A stretch of 64,000 nt of DNA from Armatimonadota bacterium (GCA_031459765.1 JAVKHY010000010.1:1-64000), one strand, 5' to 3'. Counted from the stretch's first letter, positions 33,400 through 43,246 are shown. Program-made: numbers and translations. Notes: a model not told the origin generated them from the letters alone.

Positions 33400-36300
33400 A
33401 TGGATTACGTGGGGTGGGTGGTGGACGCGGAGTCAAAGCGCCTCAAAGTTACTTTTCTCGGTCCCTTCCGTGCTTGCGCTGGAGAGTGTGAGATCATCTT
33501 TCCGACGAAGAAGGCGACCTCATTATTCGCTCTCTTGTTGCTCCGGCGCGGGCGGAGGCTGTCGCGAGAAAGCATCACTGCCTCTCTTTGGCCAGAATTG
33601 GACGAAAATCAAGCCCGCCGTAGCTTGAGCATGTCTCTTTGGAGGATCAGGCGAGAGCTGCGGCGATGGCAGAACGTCGCCGTGCATTCTGGGAGGGATG
33701 GAGTCCAGCTAAACTGCACTGACGTGGATGTTGACCTTGATCGATTCCGGGAGTCGGTTGCGCGGGCAGCAGTTAGCCGGGATGAGGAGCGGAGGCAGTT
33801 ATTGATAGAGGCGGAGGCCGCCTACACCGGGGACTTTCTTGAAGGAATTCTAGATGACTGGTGCGAGGAAGAAAGGCGTGCATTAAAGACCACTTATGAA
33901 GGGGTACTGCGAGAAATAGGCACAGCCTGCCTGGAGACGGCGGATTACGGGTCGGCCATCGAACATTTGGAAAAGCTCGTGCGTTTGAGTCCCTACGACG
34001 AAGATGCGCATAGGGAATTGATGCGCGCGTACTACATGGCGGGGAAGCGAGGGGCTGCACTATCCCACTTCCAGCGGATGAAGCAGAATTTTGCTGAGGA
34101 ATTGCAGTCATCTCCATCTGCAGCGACCATCCAATTGTACGAGCACATTCGAGCTTCCGCAGATTGGTTGCTTCCAAGTGCAAGCAAGTCACACTATGCT
34201 GACGACGTGAAAAGCGCGCCAGCGGATTCATTCGCCATCGTTCCTCTGATCGGACGGGGGCGTGAAGCCGATAGAATATGTCGGGCCCTTGACCACGGGC
34301 TGGAAGGGAGAGGTTCTTCGGTTCTCATCTGTGGTGACATAGGCGTTGGTAAGACAAAGCTTATTGATGCAGTCACGGTTGAAGCACGGCTGAGAGGTTT
34401 TGACGTTTTTATTGGCGTTTGTCCTGATCTCGAATATCCGTCTCCATATCAAGTCTTAATCCAGGCGCTGTGGCCGCGGATTCGGGGACGTCTTGTGTCT
34501 GGAGGTGCCTCTGCGAAGTATCTCTACCAGATTGGTGGTGGGAGTCCTTTCCCATCCGCTTCCTCGTTGGAAGAGCCAGATGCGTCGCGTGGACAGGCAG
34601 AAGGCTCCGTTATCAACGAGTACGTCGCAGACCTACTACGGAGCGCGTTGGTCTCTCCTCGTGCGACGCTGTTGATACTCGAAGATATCCATCGGATTGA
34701 CAGGGCTTCTGAGGGGTTCCTTGTGAATTTGCTGGGTCGGCTCCCAGCCGCACGGGTCGTTGTCGTCTTGTCTGCCAGGCGGGGAGAGCGTGACTCGGAG
34801 CGGATCATCTCAACATTGCTGGCTGCTGGTGCTGAGGTTATGGAGCTAGCTCCGCTTGCGGAGGACGACGTTGCAAGATTGGTGGAAATGCTTCTGGGAC
34901 GCGTAACACCCATACGGCGATTCGCCGGGTTTGTGCATCGTCGGACCGGGGGTGTACCGCTGTTTGTGGTCGAATTGACAAAGTTTCTAGTGTCGGAGAA
35001 GTATGTACGGAGAACGCCAGAGGGCGCCTGGGTATTTGACGAGAGGTCGGTGACAGCCGATAATTGGCGCCTACCTTCTCAAGTGATGGAGACAATACGA
35101 AGACGCATCTTGAGGTTGTTACCTGAAGCACAACGGTTTCTTGGGGTTGCCGCGGTGATCGGGTCAGAAGTTCCGTATGAAGTACTCGAACATCTTCTTG
35201 GCATTCCGGAGGACAGGTTTATTGAGACGGTGGAGGATCTTAGCAGGAGCCGTTTACTTCTTGAGTCTGAAGGCGGATTGAGATTTCCTCATGAAAGCAT
35301 CAGAATGGCCGCCTTGAACACGCTGAGCCGGACGAGATTGCGGAAGCTGCATTCGAAGGTAGCTGCGATTCTTGAGGTACTCGCGCCAGGCAGAACCTCG
35401 GACATCGGTTGGCACCACGCTGAGGCGGGAAATCTTGTTAAGGCTGCACAATTCTTTGAGCTATCCGGTGACAGGGCTCGGAATTTTCACGCCAATGAGG
35501 ATGCTGTACGTTACTACTCCCACGCGATCTCGTCGATCGAGGCTAGTTGTAGAGAATCCCAGCAATCCCTGAGGCACTTGGCATCGGTTCTCTTGAAGAG
35601 GTGTGAAGTTCTTGATCTGGTCGGAGAGCGTGCACAACAGGCACAAGACATAGACTCGGTCATCAGGATAGCGGTAAGGCTTGGAGATCCGTCTTTGCGC
35701 GGGCAAGGTTTGTATCTCCTGAGCCAAGTGCAAGCCCGGCTGAATTTGAATGCGGACGCGCTCAAATCTGCATCCGAGGCTGAATACCTGTTTCGTATCG
35801 CGAGGGATATGAGGGGTAGGGCACTGGCTGCCCAGTCGGCTGGCCTTGTTTACGTCAACTTGCGAAATGAAAGAGAGGCTGGCCGAGCATTGCGCCGTTC
35901 TGTCGAACTGTTCAGGAATTTGGGTGATCAAGCTGGCGAAGCTCGATCCCTTGTTCACTTGGGAACGGTAATGACGATCGCTCGGGACAGCAGAACGAGC
36001 ATGCAATGTCTTAACAGGGCGGAGAGAGTCTTGCGGGGTTTGGGCGACAAGAGATCCCTGGCCTGGGCCGTGATGCAGAAGGGTGTCCTCTGTCGCTATG
36101 TTGGACAGGTCGCCCGCTCGGAGGAACTCTTGATGGAAGGCGTGAGGCTGATGCAGGAAATTGGCGACAAGATCGGCGAGGCCAGAGGTAGGTCGCAGTT
36201 GTCGTGCACCCGAGTTGCGATGGGAAAACTCCGAGATGGACTGCGCGATGCAATCACAGCGAGCCGCTTGGCCCGGGAATCTCGTGACGTTCGTGCAATG

Positions 36301-37215
36301 ATAGTTATACTCAATAATGCTGCCTACACAACTCTGAGGTGTTTGGGTAACTTTGCTCGGGCGCAAGAGTGCGCACGAGCTGCGATTCGAATGGTCTCTA
36401 GGGATGGAGGGGCGGAGAATAAAGCCACCTATTACGATACGATGGCTGCTGTCCTACTGGACAAGGGAGATTCGGGCGGGGCATTGCGCTGGGGGAAGCA
36501 GGCGTACGTTCTCCATGCGAGGCGAAAGGGGCACTTTGGTTTTGTGGGTGACGAGATTGCTTATCACCTCGGTCTTGCCTACTTGCGGCTAGGCAAGGTG
36601 GGTTCGGCTGAGCATTATTTCAACCGGGCGGTGAACAGCTGGCGGCGCAGTGGAGACCTCGTTGGGCTCATTCACGGAGTAAGTGCTTTGGGGGAACTAG
36701 GCTTGGCCAGAGGGAGGATCGACGAGGCCCTGGAAGCGGCGCGGGAAGTGCAGAAGTTGCTTCGAAAGGTTGACGGGCTGGAGCAAATTCAGCAGGTGTA
36801 CTGGACCCAGTACAGGATTTACAGTGCGGCGGGGGCGCGGGTCGCCGCCAGGCGGGCGCTGAGGCGGGCGTGCGCCGAGATCGGGAGGCAGGCCGATACC
36901 CTGAAGGGGCGGTCCCGACGGCGGTTCCTGGCGATTCCGGTCCATGTGGAGATCCTGAGGGAGGCCGAGAAGCACGGGATGGGGATCGGGGACTTCAGGG
37001 TGGGGGAGTGGAGTTGGCGGCCCGCTCCCGATCCGGCATTGCGCATCGATCAGCGAAGGCAGGCGATCCTGAGCCTTATCGCCGAAGGGGATATCAGCCG
37101 CAAGGCCATCGCCGGGCGGTTGGGTGTCTCCGAACGGACCGTGGAGAGTGATGTGGCCGCATTGCGGCGCGAGGGATTGATTGGTGGTCACGGCGCGCAG
37201 CCGCGGCCGATCTGA
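33400..37215 (+). CDS. Giant SARP/STAND-type transcriptional regulator
   Basis: 1271 aa. Residues 15-105 are an OmpR-type winged helix (LWPELDENQARRSLSMSLWRI), 110-250 a bacterial transcriptional activation domain, as in SARP regulators. An NTPase follows: Walker A GDIGVGKTK (312-320), Walker B LLILEDIHRID. Residues 640-1150 are TPR-like helical repeats. The last 60 residues hold a second helix-turn-helix, AIAGRLGVSERTVESDVAAL. It probably senses a ligand and activates genes on ATP binding. GC content rises sharply within codons after about 36,800. Confidence 0.88.
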   Translation: MDYVGWVVDAESKRLKVTFLGPFRACAGECEIIFPTKKATSLFALLLLRRGRRLSRESITASLWPELDENQARRSLSMSLWRIRRELRRWQNVAVHSGRDGVQLNCTDVDVDLDRFRESVARAAVSRDEERRQLLIEAEAAYTGDFLEGILDDWCEEERRALKTTYEGVLREIGTACLETADYGSAIEHLEKLVRLSPYDEDAHRELMRAYYMAGKRGAALSHFQRMKQNFAEELQSSPSAATIQLYEHIRASADWLLPSASKSHYADDVKSAPADSFAIVPLIGRGREADRICRALDHGLEGRGSSVLICGDIGVGKTKLIDAVTVEARLRGFDVFIGVCPDLEYPSPYQVLIQALWPRIRGRLVSGGASAKYLYQIGGGSPFPSASSLEEPDASRGQAEGSVINEYVADLLRSALVSPRATLLILEDIHRIDRASEGFLVNLLGRLPAARVVVVLSARRGERDSERIISTLLAAGAEVMELAPLAEDDVARLVEMLLGRVTPIRRFAGFVHRRTGGVPLFVVELTKFLVSEKYVRRTPEGAWVFDERSVTADNWRLPSQVMETIRRRILRLLPEAQRFLGVAAVIGSEVPYEVLEHLLGIPEDRFIETVEDLSRSRLLLESEGGLRFPHESIRMAALNTLSRTRLRKLHSKVAAILEVLAPGRTSDIGWHHAEAGNLVKAAQFFELSGDRARNFHANEDAVRYYSHAISSIEASCRESQQSLRHLASVLLKRCEVLDLVGERAQQAQDIDSVIRIAVRLGDPSLRGQGLYLLSQVQARLNLNADALKSASEAEYLFRIARDMRGRALAAQSAGLVYVNLRNEREAGRALRRSVELFRNLGDQAGEARSLVHLGTVMTIARDSRTSMQCLNRAERVLRGLGDKRSLAWAVMQKGVLCRYVGQVARSEELLMEGVRLMQEIGDKIGEARGRSQLSCTRVAMGKLRDGLRDAITASRLARESRDVRAMIVILNNAAYTTLRCLGNFARAQECARAAIRMVSRDGGAENKATYYDTMAAVLLDKGDSGGALRWGKQAYVLHARRKGHFGFVGDEIAYHLGLAYLRLGKVGSAEHYFNRAVNSWRRSGDLVGLIHGVSALGELGLARGRIDEALEAAREVQKLLRKVDGLEQIQQVYWTQYRIYSAAGARVAARRALRRACAEIGRQADTLKGRSRRRFLAIPVHVEILREAEKHGMGIGDFRVGEWSWRPAPDPALRIDQRRQAILSLIAEGDISRKAIAGRLGVSERTVESDVAALRREGLIGGHGAQPRPI

Positions 37216-38479
37216 GTTCTCTCCTTTCGCCTTTCCTCCGGAGCCGTTTCCGCTGTGGGAGATCCGGGTAACCTTCCCGCGGCCGGTCGCCCCCTTCCCC
37301 TCGAGCATCGACGCGGCGGTGGACGCCCTGGTCCCCGGCAGACTGGCGGGCAAACGTATCGCGGTCACAGCGGGCAGTCGGGGGATTCGGGGGATTGCCG
37401 ACATCCTCGCCCGGGTCGTGGCACGGCTCAAAGCCGTCGGGGCCCAGCCGGTCGTCGTCGCGGCGATGGGCAGCCACGGCGGGGCGACGGCGGAGGGCCA
37501 GCAGCGGCTGCTCGCTCGCCTGGGTATCACCGAAGCGGCCGTCGGCGCGCCGATCCTCGCCGAGATGGATGTCGTCGAACTGGGGCGCACCGCAGAGGGG
37601 CTCGTCGCCTACTGCGATCGGCGGGCCGCGGAATGCGACGGGATCCTGGTCGTGAACCGGATCAAACCCCACACGGGATTCGCCGAACCGATCGGCAGCG
37701 GCCTGCTGAAGATGCTGGCCGTGGGCCTCGGGAAGGCGCCCGGCGCCGCGCAGATCCACCGCCAGGGGCCGGCCGGCATGGCCCAGGCGATCGAAGAGAT
37801 CGCGGCGGTGTTCCTGGCCTCGGGGAAAGTCCTGGGCGGGCTGGCGATCATCGAGAACGCCTACGACGAGACGGCGGACGTCGTTGCCGTCCCCCCCGGG
37901 GAGATGGCGACGTGGGAGCGCGAGTTGTTCCGGCGGGCGAAGGCGCTGATGCCGCGCCTGCCGGTGGACGAAGCCGACGTGCTCATCGTGAACGAGATGG
38001 GCAAGAACTTCAGCGGCACCGGGATGGACGTCAACATCATCGGCCGGTGGCGGCTGCCGGGAATGCCGGATCCGTCCGTCCCCCGCTTCTCGCGCATCGT
38101 CGTCCTGCGGCTCTCCCCCGAATCCGAAGGGAACGCCCAGGGGGTCGGTCTTGCCGACGTCGTGACGCGCCGGCTGGTGGACGCCATCGACCCGGTTACC
38201 ACCTACACGAACACGATCACGAGCACCTTCCTCGAGCGGGGGTTCATCCCCATCACGATGCCCACGGATCGGGACGCGATCGGGGCGGCGCTGGCCAGCC
38301 TGGCCCTGCCGGACCCCGGGCAGGCGCGGATCGTGCGCATCCGCAACACCCTGCACCTGGACCGGCTCTGGGTCTCCGAGGCCGTCCTGCCCGCGCTGGC
38401 AGGTCGCCCGGATGTGACCGTGGGCGCCCCCGTCCCCCTGCAGTTCGCGGCCGACGGCACGCTCGCCGATCTCGCGTGA
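37184..38479 (+). CDS. LarA-like (DUF2088) domain protein
   Basis: About 431 aa. VVAAMGSHGGATAEGQ corresponds to the catalytic His loop of nickel-pincer lactate racemase LarA, and NRIKPHTGF, SGLLKMLAVGLGK and NEMGKNFSGTGMDVN are shared by the wider family, whose members act on alpha-hydroxyacids or have unknown substrates. GAGGG at 37171 serves GTG 37184 (or TTG 37181), so the gene overlaps the regulator by 32 bases. No larB/larC cofactor genes are near, so racemase activity is not assured. Confidence 0.8.
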   Translation: MVTARSRGRSEFSPFAFPPEPFPLWEIRVTFPRPVAPFPSSIDAAVDALVPGRLAGKRIAVTAGSRGIRGIADILARVVARLKAVGAQPVVVAAMGSHGGATAEGQQRLLARLGITEAAVGAPILAEMDVVELGRTAEGLVAYCDRRAAECDGILVVNRIKPHTGFAEPIGSGLLKMLAVGLGKAPGAAQIHRQGPAGMAQAIEEIAAVFLASGKVLGGLAIIENAYDETADVVAVPPGEMATWERELFRRAKALMPRLPVDEADVLIVNEMGKNFSGTGMDVNIIGRWRLPGMPDPSVPRFSRIVVLRLSPESEGNAQGVGLADVVTRRLVDAIDPVTTYTNTITSTFLERGFIPITMPTDRDAIGAALASLALPDPGQARIVRIRNTLHLDRLWVSEAVLPALAGRPDVTVGAPVPLQFAADGTLADLA

Positions 38480-38489
38480 CCTCGCGGGC

Positions 38490-39260
38490 ATGACCGACGC
38501 CATCGCGAAGGCGGCGGCGGTGCTGGCCCGGGCGCGACGGATCGCCGCGCTCACGGGGGCGGGGGTCAGCACCGAGTCCGGACTTCCCGACTTTCGATCT
38601 CCGGGAGGCCTGTGGGCCGGGGTGGATCCCATGGAGGTGGCCAGCCTCACCGCCTTCCAGCGCCGGCCGCAGGTGTTCTACGACTTTTACCGTCGGCGCC
38701 TGCTGGCGCTGGCCGGGGCGAAGCCCAACCCGGCCCATTACGCCCTGGTGACCCTCGAGCGGTTCGGGCTCCAGGCTGTGATCACCCAGAACGTCGACGG
38801 CCTCCACCAGGCGGCGGGCAGCCGCCGCGTGATCGAACTGCACGGCAACCTGCGCGAGGCCGCCTGCGTGGCGTGCCGGGCGGTGCGCCCCATCGCCGTC
38901 CTGACTGAGGCCCTGGACCGCGGGGAGCTGCCGACATGCTCGACCTGCGGCGGGCCGTTGAAACCCAACGTGGTGCTCTTCGAGGAACTGCTGCCGGCAG
39001 CCGCCTACGCGGCCGCGGAACAGGAATGCCGTCTGGCGGACGTCCTGCTCGTCGCCGGATCCTCGCTGCAGGTCACCCCGGCGGCCTGGCTGCCCGAAGT
39101 GGCCAGGGAGAGCGGAGCGGCGATCCTCATCGTCAACGACGAGCCGACGCCCCTGGACCACCGGGCCGAGGTCGTCCTGCGCGGCCGGGCGGGAGCGGTG
39201 CTCCCAGCGCTGGCGGCTGCCGTCTCCGGCCAGCGCGGGGAGAGGGAGACGTCCCGGTAA
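38490..39260 (+). CDS. cobB: NAD-dependent protein deacylase, sirtuin
   Basis: A 256-aa class III deacylase. [18 protein letters not shown] binds [12 protein letters not shown] and the catalytic His in ELHGN follow; zinc is held by CVAC and CSTC pairs; [13 protein letters not shown] is the adenine-side motif. It removes acyl groups from lysines, for example on acetyl-CoA synthetase. No acs is seen nearby. It follows the LarA-like gene by ten bases and is probably cotranscribed. Confidence 0.95.
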   Translation: MTDAIAKAAAVLARARRIAALTGAGVSTESGLPDFRSPGGLWAGVDPMEVASLTAFQRRPQVFYDFYRRRLLALAGAKPNPAHYALVTLERFGLQAVITQNVDGLHQAAGSRRVIELHGNLREAACVACRAVRPIAVLTEALDRGELPTCSTCGGPLKPNVVLFEELLPAAAYAAAEQECRLADVLLVAGSSLQVTPAAWLPEVARESGAAILIVNDEPTPLDHRAEVVLRGRAGAVLPALAAAVSGQRGERETSR

Positions 39261-39322
39261 CGCAGAAGATACCGGCTGCGCCATCCCGCGTCGGACGAGT
39301 CGCATCTCCCCCGAGGACGGAT

Positions 39323-40120
39323 ATGTCCCTGGCTGAGATCGGTGTCATCGGCGGTACCGGGTTCTATACCCTGCTGGAAGGGGCGAAAGCGCAGCGGGTC
39401 GAGACCCCCTACGGTCCCCCGAGCGACGTGGTCACGCTGGCGGAGGTGGGGGGGCGGAAGGTGGCATTTCTCCCCCGGCACGGACGGGAGCATACGCTGC
39501 CGCCCCACGCCATCAACTACCGGGCCAACCTCTGGGCCTTGAAGTCGCTGGGCTGCACGCGGGTTCTGGGGCCTTGCGCCGTGGGCAGCCTGCAGCCCCA
39601 CATCCGCCCGGGGGATCTGGTGTTCTGCGATCAGTACGTCGACCGGACGACGGGCCGGAAGGACACCTTCTACGACGGGCCCGTCATCACCCACGTCAGC
39701 ATGGCGGAGCCGTACTGCCCCGAGTTGCGGGCGGTCGGCCTGGCCACGGCCCGGGAACTGGAGTGGCGGACCCACGAGCGGGGGACGGTCGTCGTGATCC
39801 AGGGCCCGCGCTTTTCCACCCGCTCCGAGAGCCGCTGGTTCCGGGATGCGGGGTGGGAGGTGATCAACATGACCCAGTACCCCGAAGCGGCCCTGGCCCG
39901 GGAGCTGGAGATGTGTTATGTGAACATCTCGCTAATCACCGACTACGATGTAGGTTTGGAGGGCGAGCCCGGCATCGAACCGGTGACGGCGCAGGAGGTG
40001 CTGGCCCGGTTTCGGGAGAACACGGCGCGGCTGCGGGAGCTGATCCTGCGGATCATCCCGCGCATTCCGGCGCAACGGAGCTGCGTGTGCGCAACCGCGC
40101 TGCAACAGGCTCGGCTCTAG
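39323..40120 (+). CDS. 5'-methylthioadenosine/purine nucleoside phosphorylase
   Basis: A 265-aa trimeric MTAP/PNP. The phosphate loop GGTGFY near residue 10, PRHGREHTLPPHAINYRAN, and QGPRFSTRSESRWFR then GWEVINMTQYPEA match the MTAP branch. It splits methylthioadenosine, or inosine/guanosine, to base and ribose-1-phosphate. GAGGA precedes ATG 39323. MTAP versus 6-oxopurine specificity cannot be set by eye; the S-rich substrate loop favours MTAP. Confidence 0.92.
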   Translation: MSLAEIGVIGGTGFYTLLEGAKAQRVETPYGPPSDVVTLAEVGGRKVAFLPRHGREHTLPPHAINYRANLWALKSLGCTRVLGPCAVGSLQPHIRPGDLVFCDQYVDRTTGRKDTFYDGPVITHVSMAEPYCPELRAVGLATARELEWRTHERGTVVVIQGPRFSTRSESRWFRDAGWEVINMTQYPEAALARELEMCYVNISLITDYDVGLEGEPGIEPVTAQEVLARFRENTARLRELILRIIPRIPAQRSCVCATALQQARL

Positions 40121-40179
40121 GTTCGCGAGTCGATTACGGACGGTCCAGATCTTTCGGGACCGGTGAGGAGGGGAGTCCC

Positions 40180-40464
40180 GTGGCCCAGACGATGCCCGTT
40201 CGCGCCATCGCCACCGATACGACAGGCCGCGCTCTCGGGATCGTGGTCTTCTTGCTCGGCGTGGCGATGCTGGTCGGCGTCTTCGCCATCGCCTACCGCG
40301 ACCTGGTCGCGGCGGCGGACGGTTCGATCTTCCAGCGGATGTCCAATCTGCCGCTGACCCTGAGTTTCAAGGCCGCCCTGCTGCTGGTCATGGGGGTCGT
40401 GGCCTCCGCCATCGCCAACAAGGGCATCGCCCTCTATGAGGCGGCCCGGCCGCGGGAAGGCTAG
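40180..40464 (+). CDS. Small two-helix membrane protein
   Basis: A 94-aa protein with hydrophobic segments at about 18-40 and 62-82 and a short basic tail. GAGGAGGGGAG precedes GTG 40180; an ATG four codons later is possible. It lies two bases before the threonine aldolase gene, so they are cotranscribed. I do not recognise the family. Confidence 0.75.
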   Translation: MAQTMPVRAIATDTTGRALGIVVFLLGVAMLVGVFAIAYRDLVAAADGSIFQRMSNLPLTLSFKAALLLVMGVVASAIANKGIALYEAARPREG

Positions 40465-40466
40465 AC

Positions 40467-41498
40467 GTGGTCGAGCTGATCGACCTGCGCAGCGACACGG
40501 TGACCCAGCCGACCGAGGCGATGCGGGAGGCGATGGCCCGGGCGGCGGTCGGCGACGATGTGTTCGGGGAAGATCCGACGGTCAACGAACTGGAGGCGCT
40601 GGCCGCGGAGAAGATGGGCAAGGAGGCCGCGGTGTTCGTCCCCAGCGGGACGATGGGAAACCTCATCGCCGTGATGGCCCACACCCAGAAAGGGGACGCC
40701 GTCATCCTCGAGGCGGAGTGCCACACCTACCGCTTCGAGGTGGGGTCGATCTCGGCGGTGGCGGGGGTGGTGCCCAATCCCGTGGCCGGCGTCGATGGCT
40801 TCATCACGCCGGACCTGCTGCGCGCCGCGGTGCGGGGCCCGAACATCCACATCCCGCCGGCGCGCCTGCTGGCGCTTGAGAATACCCACAACCGCGCCGG
40901 GGGGATGCCCTTCGGCCCCCTGGAGATGGACGCCACCTGCCGGGCGGCCCGGCAGCTGGGCCTGGCCATTCACCTGGACGGCGCCCGGATCTTCAACGCC
41001 GCCGTGGCCCTGGGGGTACCGGTCACCGACCTGACCCGCCACGTCGATTCGGTGATGTTCTGCATCTCGAAGGGTCTCTCCGCGCCGGTGGGATCGCTGG
41101 TCGCCGGACGGCGGGACTTCGTGGAACGGGCCCGGCGGTTCCGGAAGATGGTCGGCGGAGGCATGCGGCAGGCCGGGATCCTGGCCGCAGCCGGGATCGT
41201 CGCCTTGACCACCATGGTCGACCGCCTGGCCGAAGACCACGCCAACGCGCGCCGCTTGGCCGAAGGGCTGGCGGTCCTGCGCGGCCTGTCGGTGAACCCG
41301 GAACGCGTGCGGACGAACATGGTGCTGGTCGACGTCCATCCGCCGGTCAGCGCGGCGGAGTTCTGCGCCCGGCTCAGGCGCGAGGGGGTGCTGGCCCTGC
41401 CGGTGAGCGCCTCGACGGTCCGGATGGTGACGCACCGGCACATCACTTTTGCCATGGTCGAACAGGCGGTGGCGGCGGCGGCGCGGGCCCTGCAGTGA
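40467..41498 (+). CDS. ltaE: Low-specificity L-threonine aldolase
   Basis: A PLP fold-type I enzyme, 343 aa, that splits threonine or allo-threonine to glycine and acetaldehyde. [11 protein letters not shown] starts the protein, [10 protein letters not shown] is the phosphate-binding loop, His86 stacks on PLP, Asp171 binds the pyridine N, and Lys202 in [11 protein letters not shown] forms the Schiff base. GTG start. Confidence 0.95.
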   Translation: MVELIDLRSDTVTQPTEAMREAMARAAVGDDVFGEDPTVNELEALAAEKMGKEAAVFVPSGTMGNLIAVMAHTQKGDAVILEAECHTYRFEVGSISAVAGVVPNPVAGVDGFITPDLLRAAVRGPNIHIPPARLLALENTHNRAGGMPFGPLEMDATCRAARQLGLAIHLDGARIFNAAVALGVPVTDLTRHVDSVMFCISKGLSAPVGSLVAGRRDFVERARRFRKMVGGGMRQAGILAAAGIVALTTMVDRLAEDHANARRLAEGLAVLRGLSVNPERVRTNMVLVDVHPPVSAAEFCARLRREGVLALPVSASTVRMVTHRHITFAMVEQAVAAAARALQ

Positions 41499-41540
41499 TC
41501 CGCGGAGGGTTTTGGAGCCCCGGGGTGAAGATACGCCCCG

Positions 41541-42230
41541 ATGGCACCCTGGGGCCCCGAGGGCGTGGGATTTGCCGAGATGCTTCTGCCGGCGCACCCG
41601 GCCCACGTCCGCCTGGCCCGGGCCATCCTGCGCACGCTGGCCGCCCACGCCGGGTTCTCCGAGGTGCAGGCCGGCGAAATGGCCGTGGCGCTCTCGGAAG
41701 CCTACACCAACGTCATCCAGCACGCGAACACCACCTGGGTGACGCTGCGGTTTGCCCTGGAGCCCGACGCCCTGACCATCGAGGTGGAGGACGACGGGGA
41801 GGGATTTGACACCGCCATCCTGGACCAGCCCTACTCGCCGGAGCGCGAGGTGGGGCGGGGGATGCACCTGATCCGCAGTCTCATGGACGCGGTGGAGTGC
41901 CAGAGCAGTCCGATGGGCACCATTGTCCGGATGACGCGGCTGAAGGCCGGGCGTGCGCTGGAACAACGTCCGTGGAAGGTGGCGGCCCGTCCCTTCCGGA
42001 CCATCGGCCACATCCGGCGGACCATTGACCGCTACCAGCGCGACCTGGCCCTGATGCTGGGCGAAGCGGAACCGATCGATGAGGATCTGGACGACCTGGC
42101 GATCATGGAGCGCTTTCAGGCCTCGGGGGACAAGGAGAGTCTGATCAGCGACCGGAAGTTGCGAATCAAGACCCTGCAGGCGACGCTGGAGATCCTCCGT
42201 GAGGACGCCGGCGAGGAGCAGGCCGGCTGA
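41541..42230 (+). CDS. RsbW-like ATP-binding protein with helical tail
   Basis: Residues 15-135 are a GHKL ATPase fold like anti-sigma kinases RsbW/SpoIIAB: N-box SEAYTNVIQHA (52-62), G1 EDDGEGFD (83-90), G2 GRGMHLIRSLMD (105-116). Residues 136-229 add a charged helical extension not seen in RsbW. It may bind and phosphorylate an anti-anti-sigma factor, but no sigma or STAS gene is adjacent. ATG 41541 lacks a good site; Met14 (41580) is an alternative start. Confidence 0.85.
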   Translation: MAPWGPEGVGFAEMLLPAHPAHVRLARAILRTLAAHAGFSEVQAGEMAVALSEAYTNVIQHANTTWVTLRFALEPDALTIEVEDDGEGFDTAILDQPYSPEREVGRGMHLIRSLMDAVECQSSPMGTIVRMTRLKAGRALEQRPWKVAARPFRTIGHIRRTIDRYQRDLALMLGEAEPIDEDLDDLAIMERFQASGDKESLISDRKLRIKTLQATLEILREDAGEEQAG

Positions 42231-42297
42231 CCCCGTCGGGCGGCCCCCGGCGGGGTGTCCCGGGTTCAGCGGGACGGCGCCGGTCTAGGGAAGACCG
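42231..42297 (+). other. Three consecutive stem-loops upstream of the SPOR gene
   Basis: Immediately after the RsbW-like stop codon lie CCCCGTCGGG/CCCGGCGGGG (ten pairs, 42231-42255), GTCCCG/CGGGAC (42257-42275) and CGGTCT/AGACCG (42281-42297). No U-tract follows. They may act as a terminator for the upstream gene, an mRNA stabiliser, or part of the SPOR gene leader. Confidence 0.5.
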
Positions 42298-42354
42298 CGG
42301 AGGGGCAGATGGAGGTATACGGGAAGTCCCGGGGAAGGTTGAGGGTGACTTCGG

Positions 42355-43092
42355 GTGAAGCAGGCGAACGACCCCAAGCCCGCGGTCAGGCTGACCAACA
42401 GCGGGAAGAAGTTCAGCGTCACGATTCAGGTGCCGGAGGACGTCGCGGCACAGTGGCCGGAGTGGTTTTCTACGGATAAGCTCACTGGCGAAGTGTTCAA
42501 AGCGGCCGCCGTGACGGGCGCCCCGGCGCGCGCCCGACTGCTCTCGCGCCTCACCACGCTGGCGGTGCTCGTGCTCATCGTCGAGCTGTTCATCGGCGGC
42601 CTGGCCCTGGGCTACTTCGCCTCATCGTGGCTGCGCCGACCGCAGAGCGCGTCGCCCGGCGCCGTGCCGGCCGTCACCGGCGAGGAGACGGCGGATGCGC
42701 CGGCCTCCGGACCAGCCGTTCCCACTCCGGCGGACGCGCCTCCTGCCGGTTCGTCCGCCGTGCAGGCGCCCGTCGCCACGCCTCCCTCGGCCGCCGCCGG
42801 CCCGGGGGCGACGGCCGGGTCGACCGCGGCCTCGGCCGGGTCGACCGCGGCCCCGGCCTCGGAGCCGGCACGACCGGCGACCCGTTTCCGCGTCCAGGTG
42901 GGAGCGTACCGCATCGAGGCCAACGCCCGGGCCGTGGTGGGGAGGCTGCGGGACCAGGGATACCGGGCGGACGTCCGCACCTACGGCGGGCTGTACCTGG
43001 TACAGGTAGGATCCTTCGCCAGCCGGGCGGACGCGGCGAAGCTGGCGCAGGACCTCCAGCGGCTGGGCTACGAGACCCTCATCATCCCATAG
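42355..43092 (+). CDS. SPOR-domain membrane protein
   Basis: A bitopic protein of 245 aa: cytoplasmic residues 1-65, one membrane helix at about 67-91, an Ala/Pro/Gly/Ser linker (95-172) and a SPOR domain (176-245) with FRVQVGAYRIEANARAVVGRL and YLVQVGSFASRADAAKLAQDL. SPOR domains bind peptidoglycan with denuded glycan strands, typically at division septa. The linker includes an AGSTAAS tandem repeat. GTG start after a long leader with three hairpins. Confidence 0.88.
   Translation: MKQANDPKPAVRLTNSGKKFSVTIQVPEDVAAQWPEWFSTDKLTGEVFKAAAVTGAPARARLLSRLTTLAVLVLIVELFIGGLALGYFASSWLRRPQSASPGAVPAVTGEETADAPASGPAVPTPADAPPAGSSAVQAPVATPPSAAAGPGATAGSTAASAGSTAAPASEPARPATRFRVQVGAYRIEANARAVVGRLRDQGYRADVRTYGGLYLVQVGSFASRADAAKLAQDLQRLGYETLIIP
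42813..42854 (+). repeat. 21-base tandem repeat in the SPOR linker
   Basis: Two adjacent 21-base units starting GGCCGGGTCGACCGCGGCC differ only in their last bases and encode AGSTAAS and AGSTAAP. This is a slippage-type repeat inside the low-complexity linker. Confidence 0.8.
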
Positions 43093-43112
43093 CGGCGTCC
43101 CTGCGCCTGTGG

Positions 43113-43246
43113 TATACTGCGGGCAGTTGTGAAGGGCCCAAGCAGAAGCCATCCGCTTCTCACCGGCCGGGGGTCGTCGCTCGCGCCGGTCAGCGCCGAC
43201 AGACCGTGATTCGTCTTGCCGGGGATGGTGTCTGCCATGCCCGGCA
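43113..43246 (+). promoter_or_regulatory. infC leader with hairpins and a possible attenuator
   Basis: TATACT at 43113-43118 is a likely -10 box. The leader then folds AGAAGC/GCTTCT (43144-43160), ACCGGC/GCCGGT (43162-43190) and a long hairpin TGCCGGG...CCCGGCA (43217-43246) whose inner arm pairs ATGG/CCAT. TTTCCCTGTTT follows, so the last hairpin could be a terminator. infC-rpmI-rplT operons are often controlled by L20 binding to the leader; I infer such control here. Confidence 0.5.
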
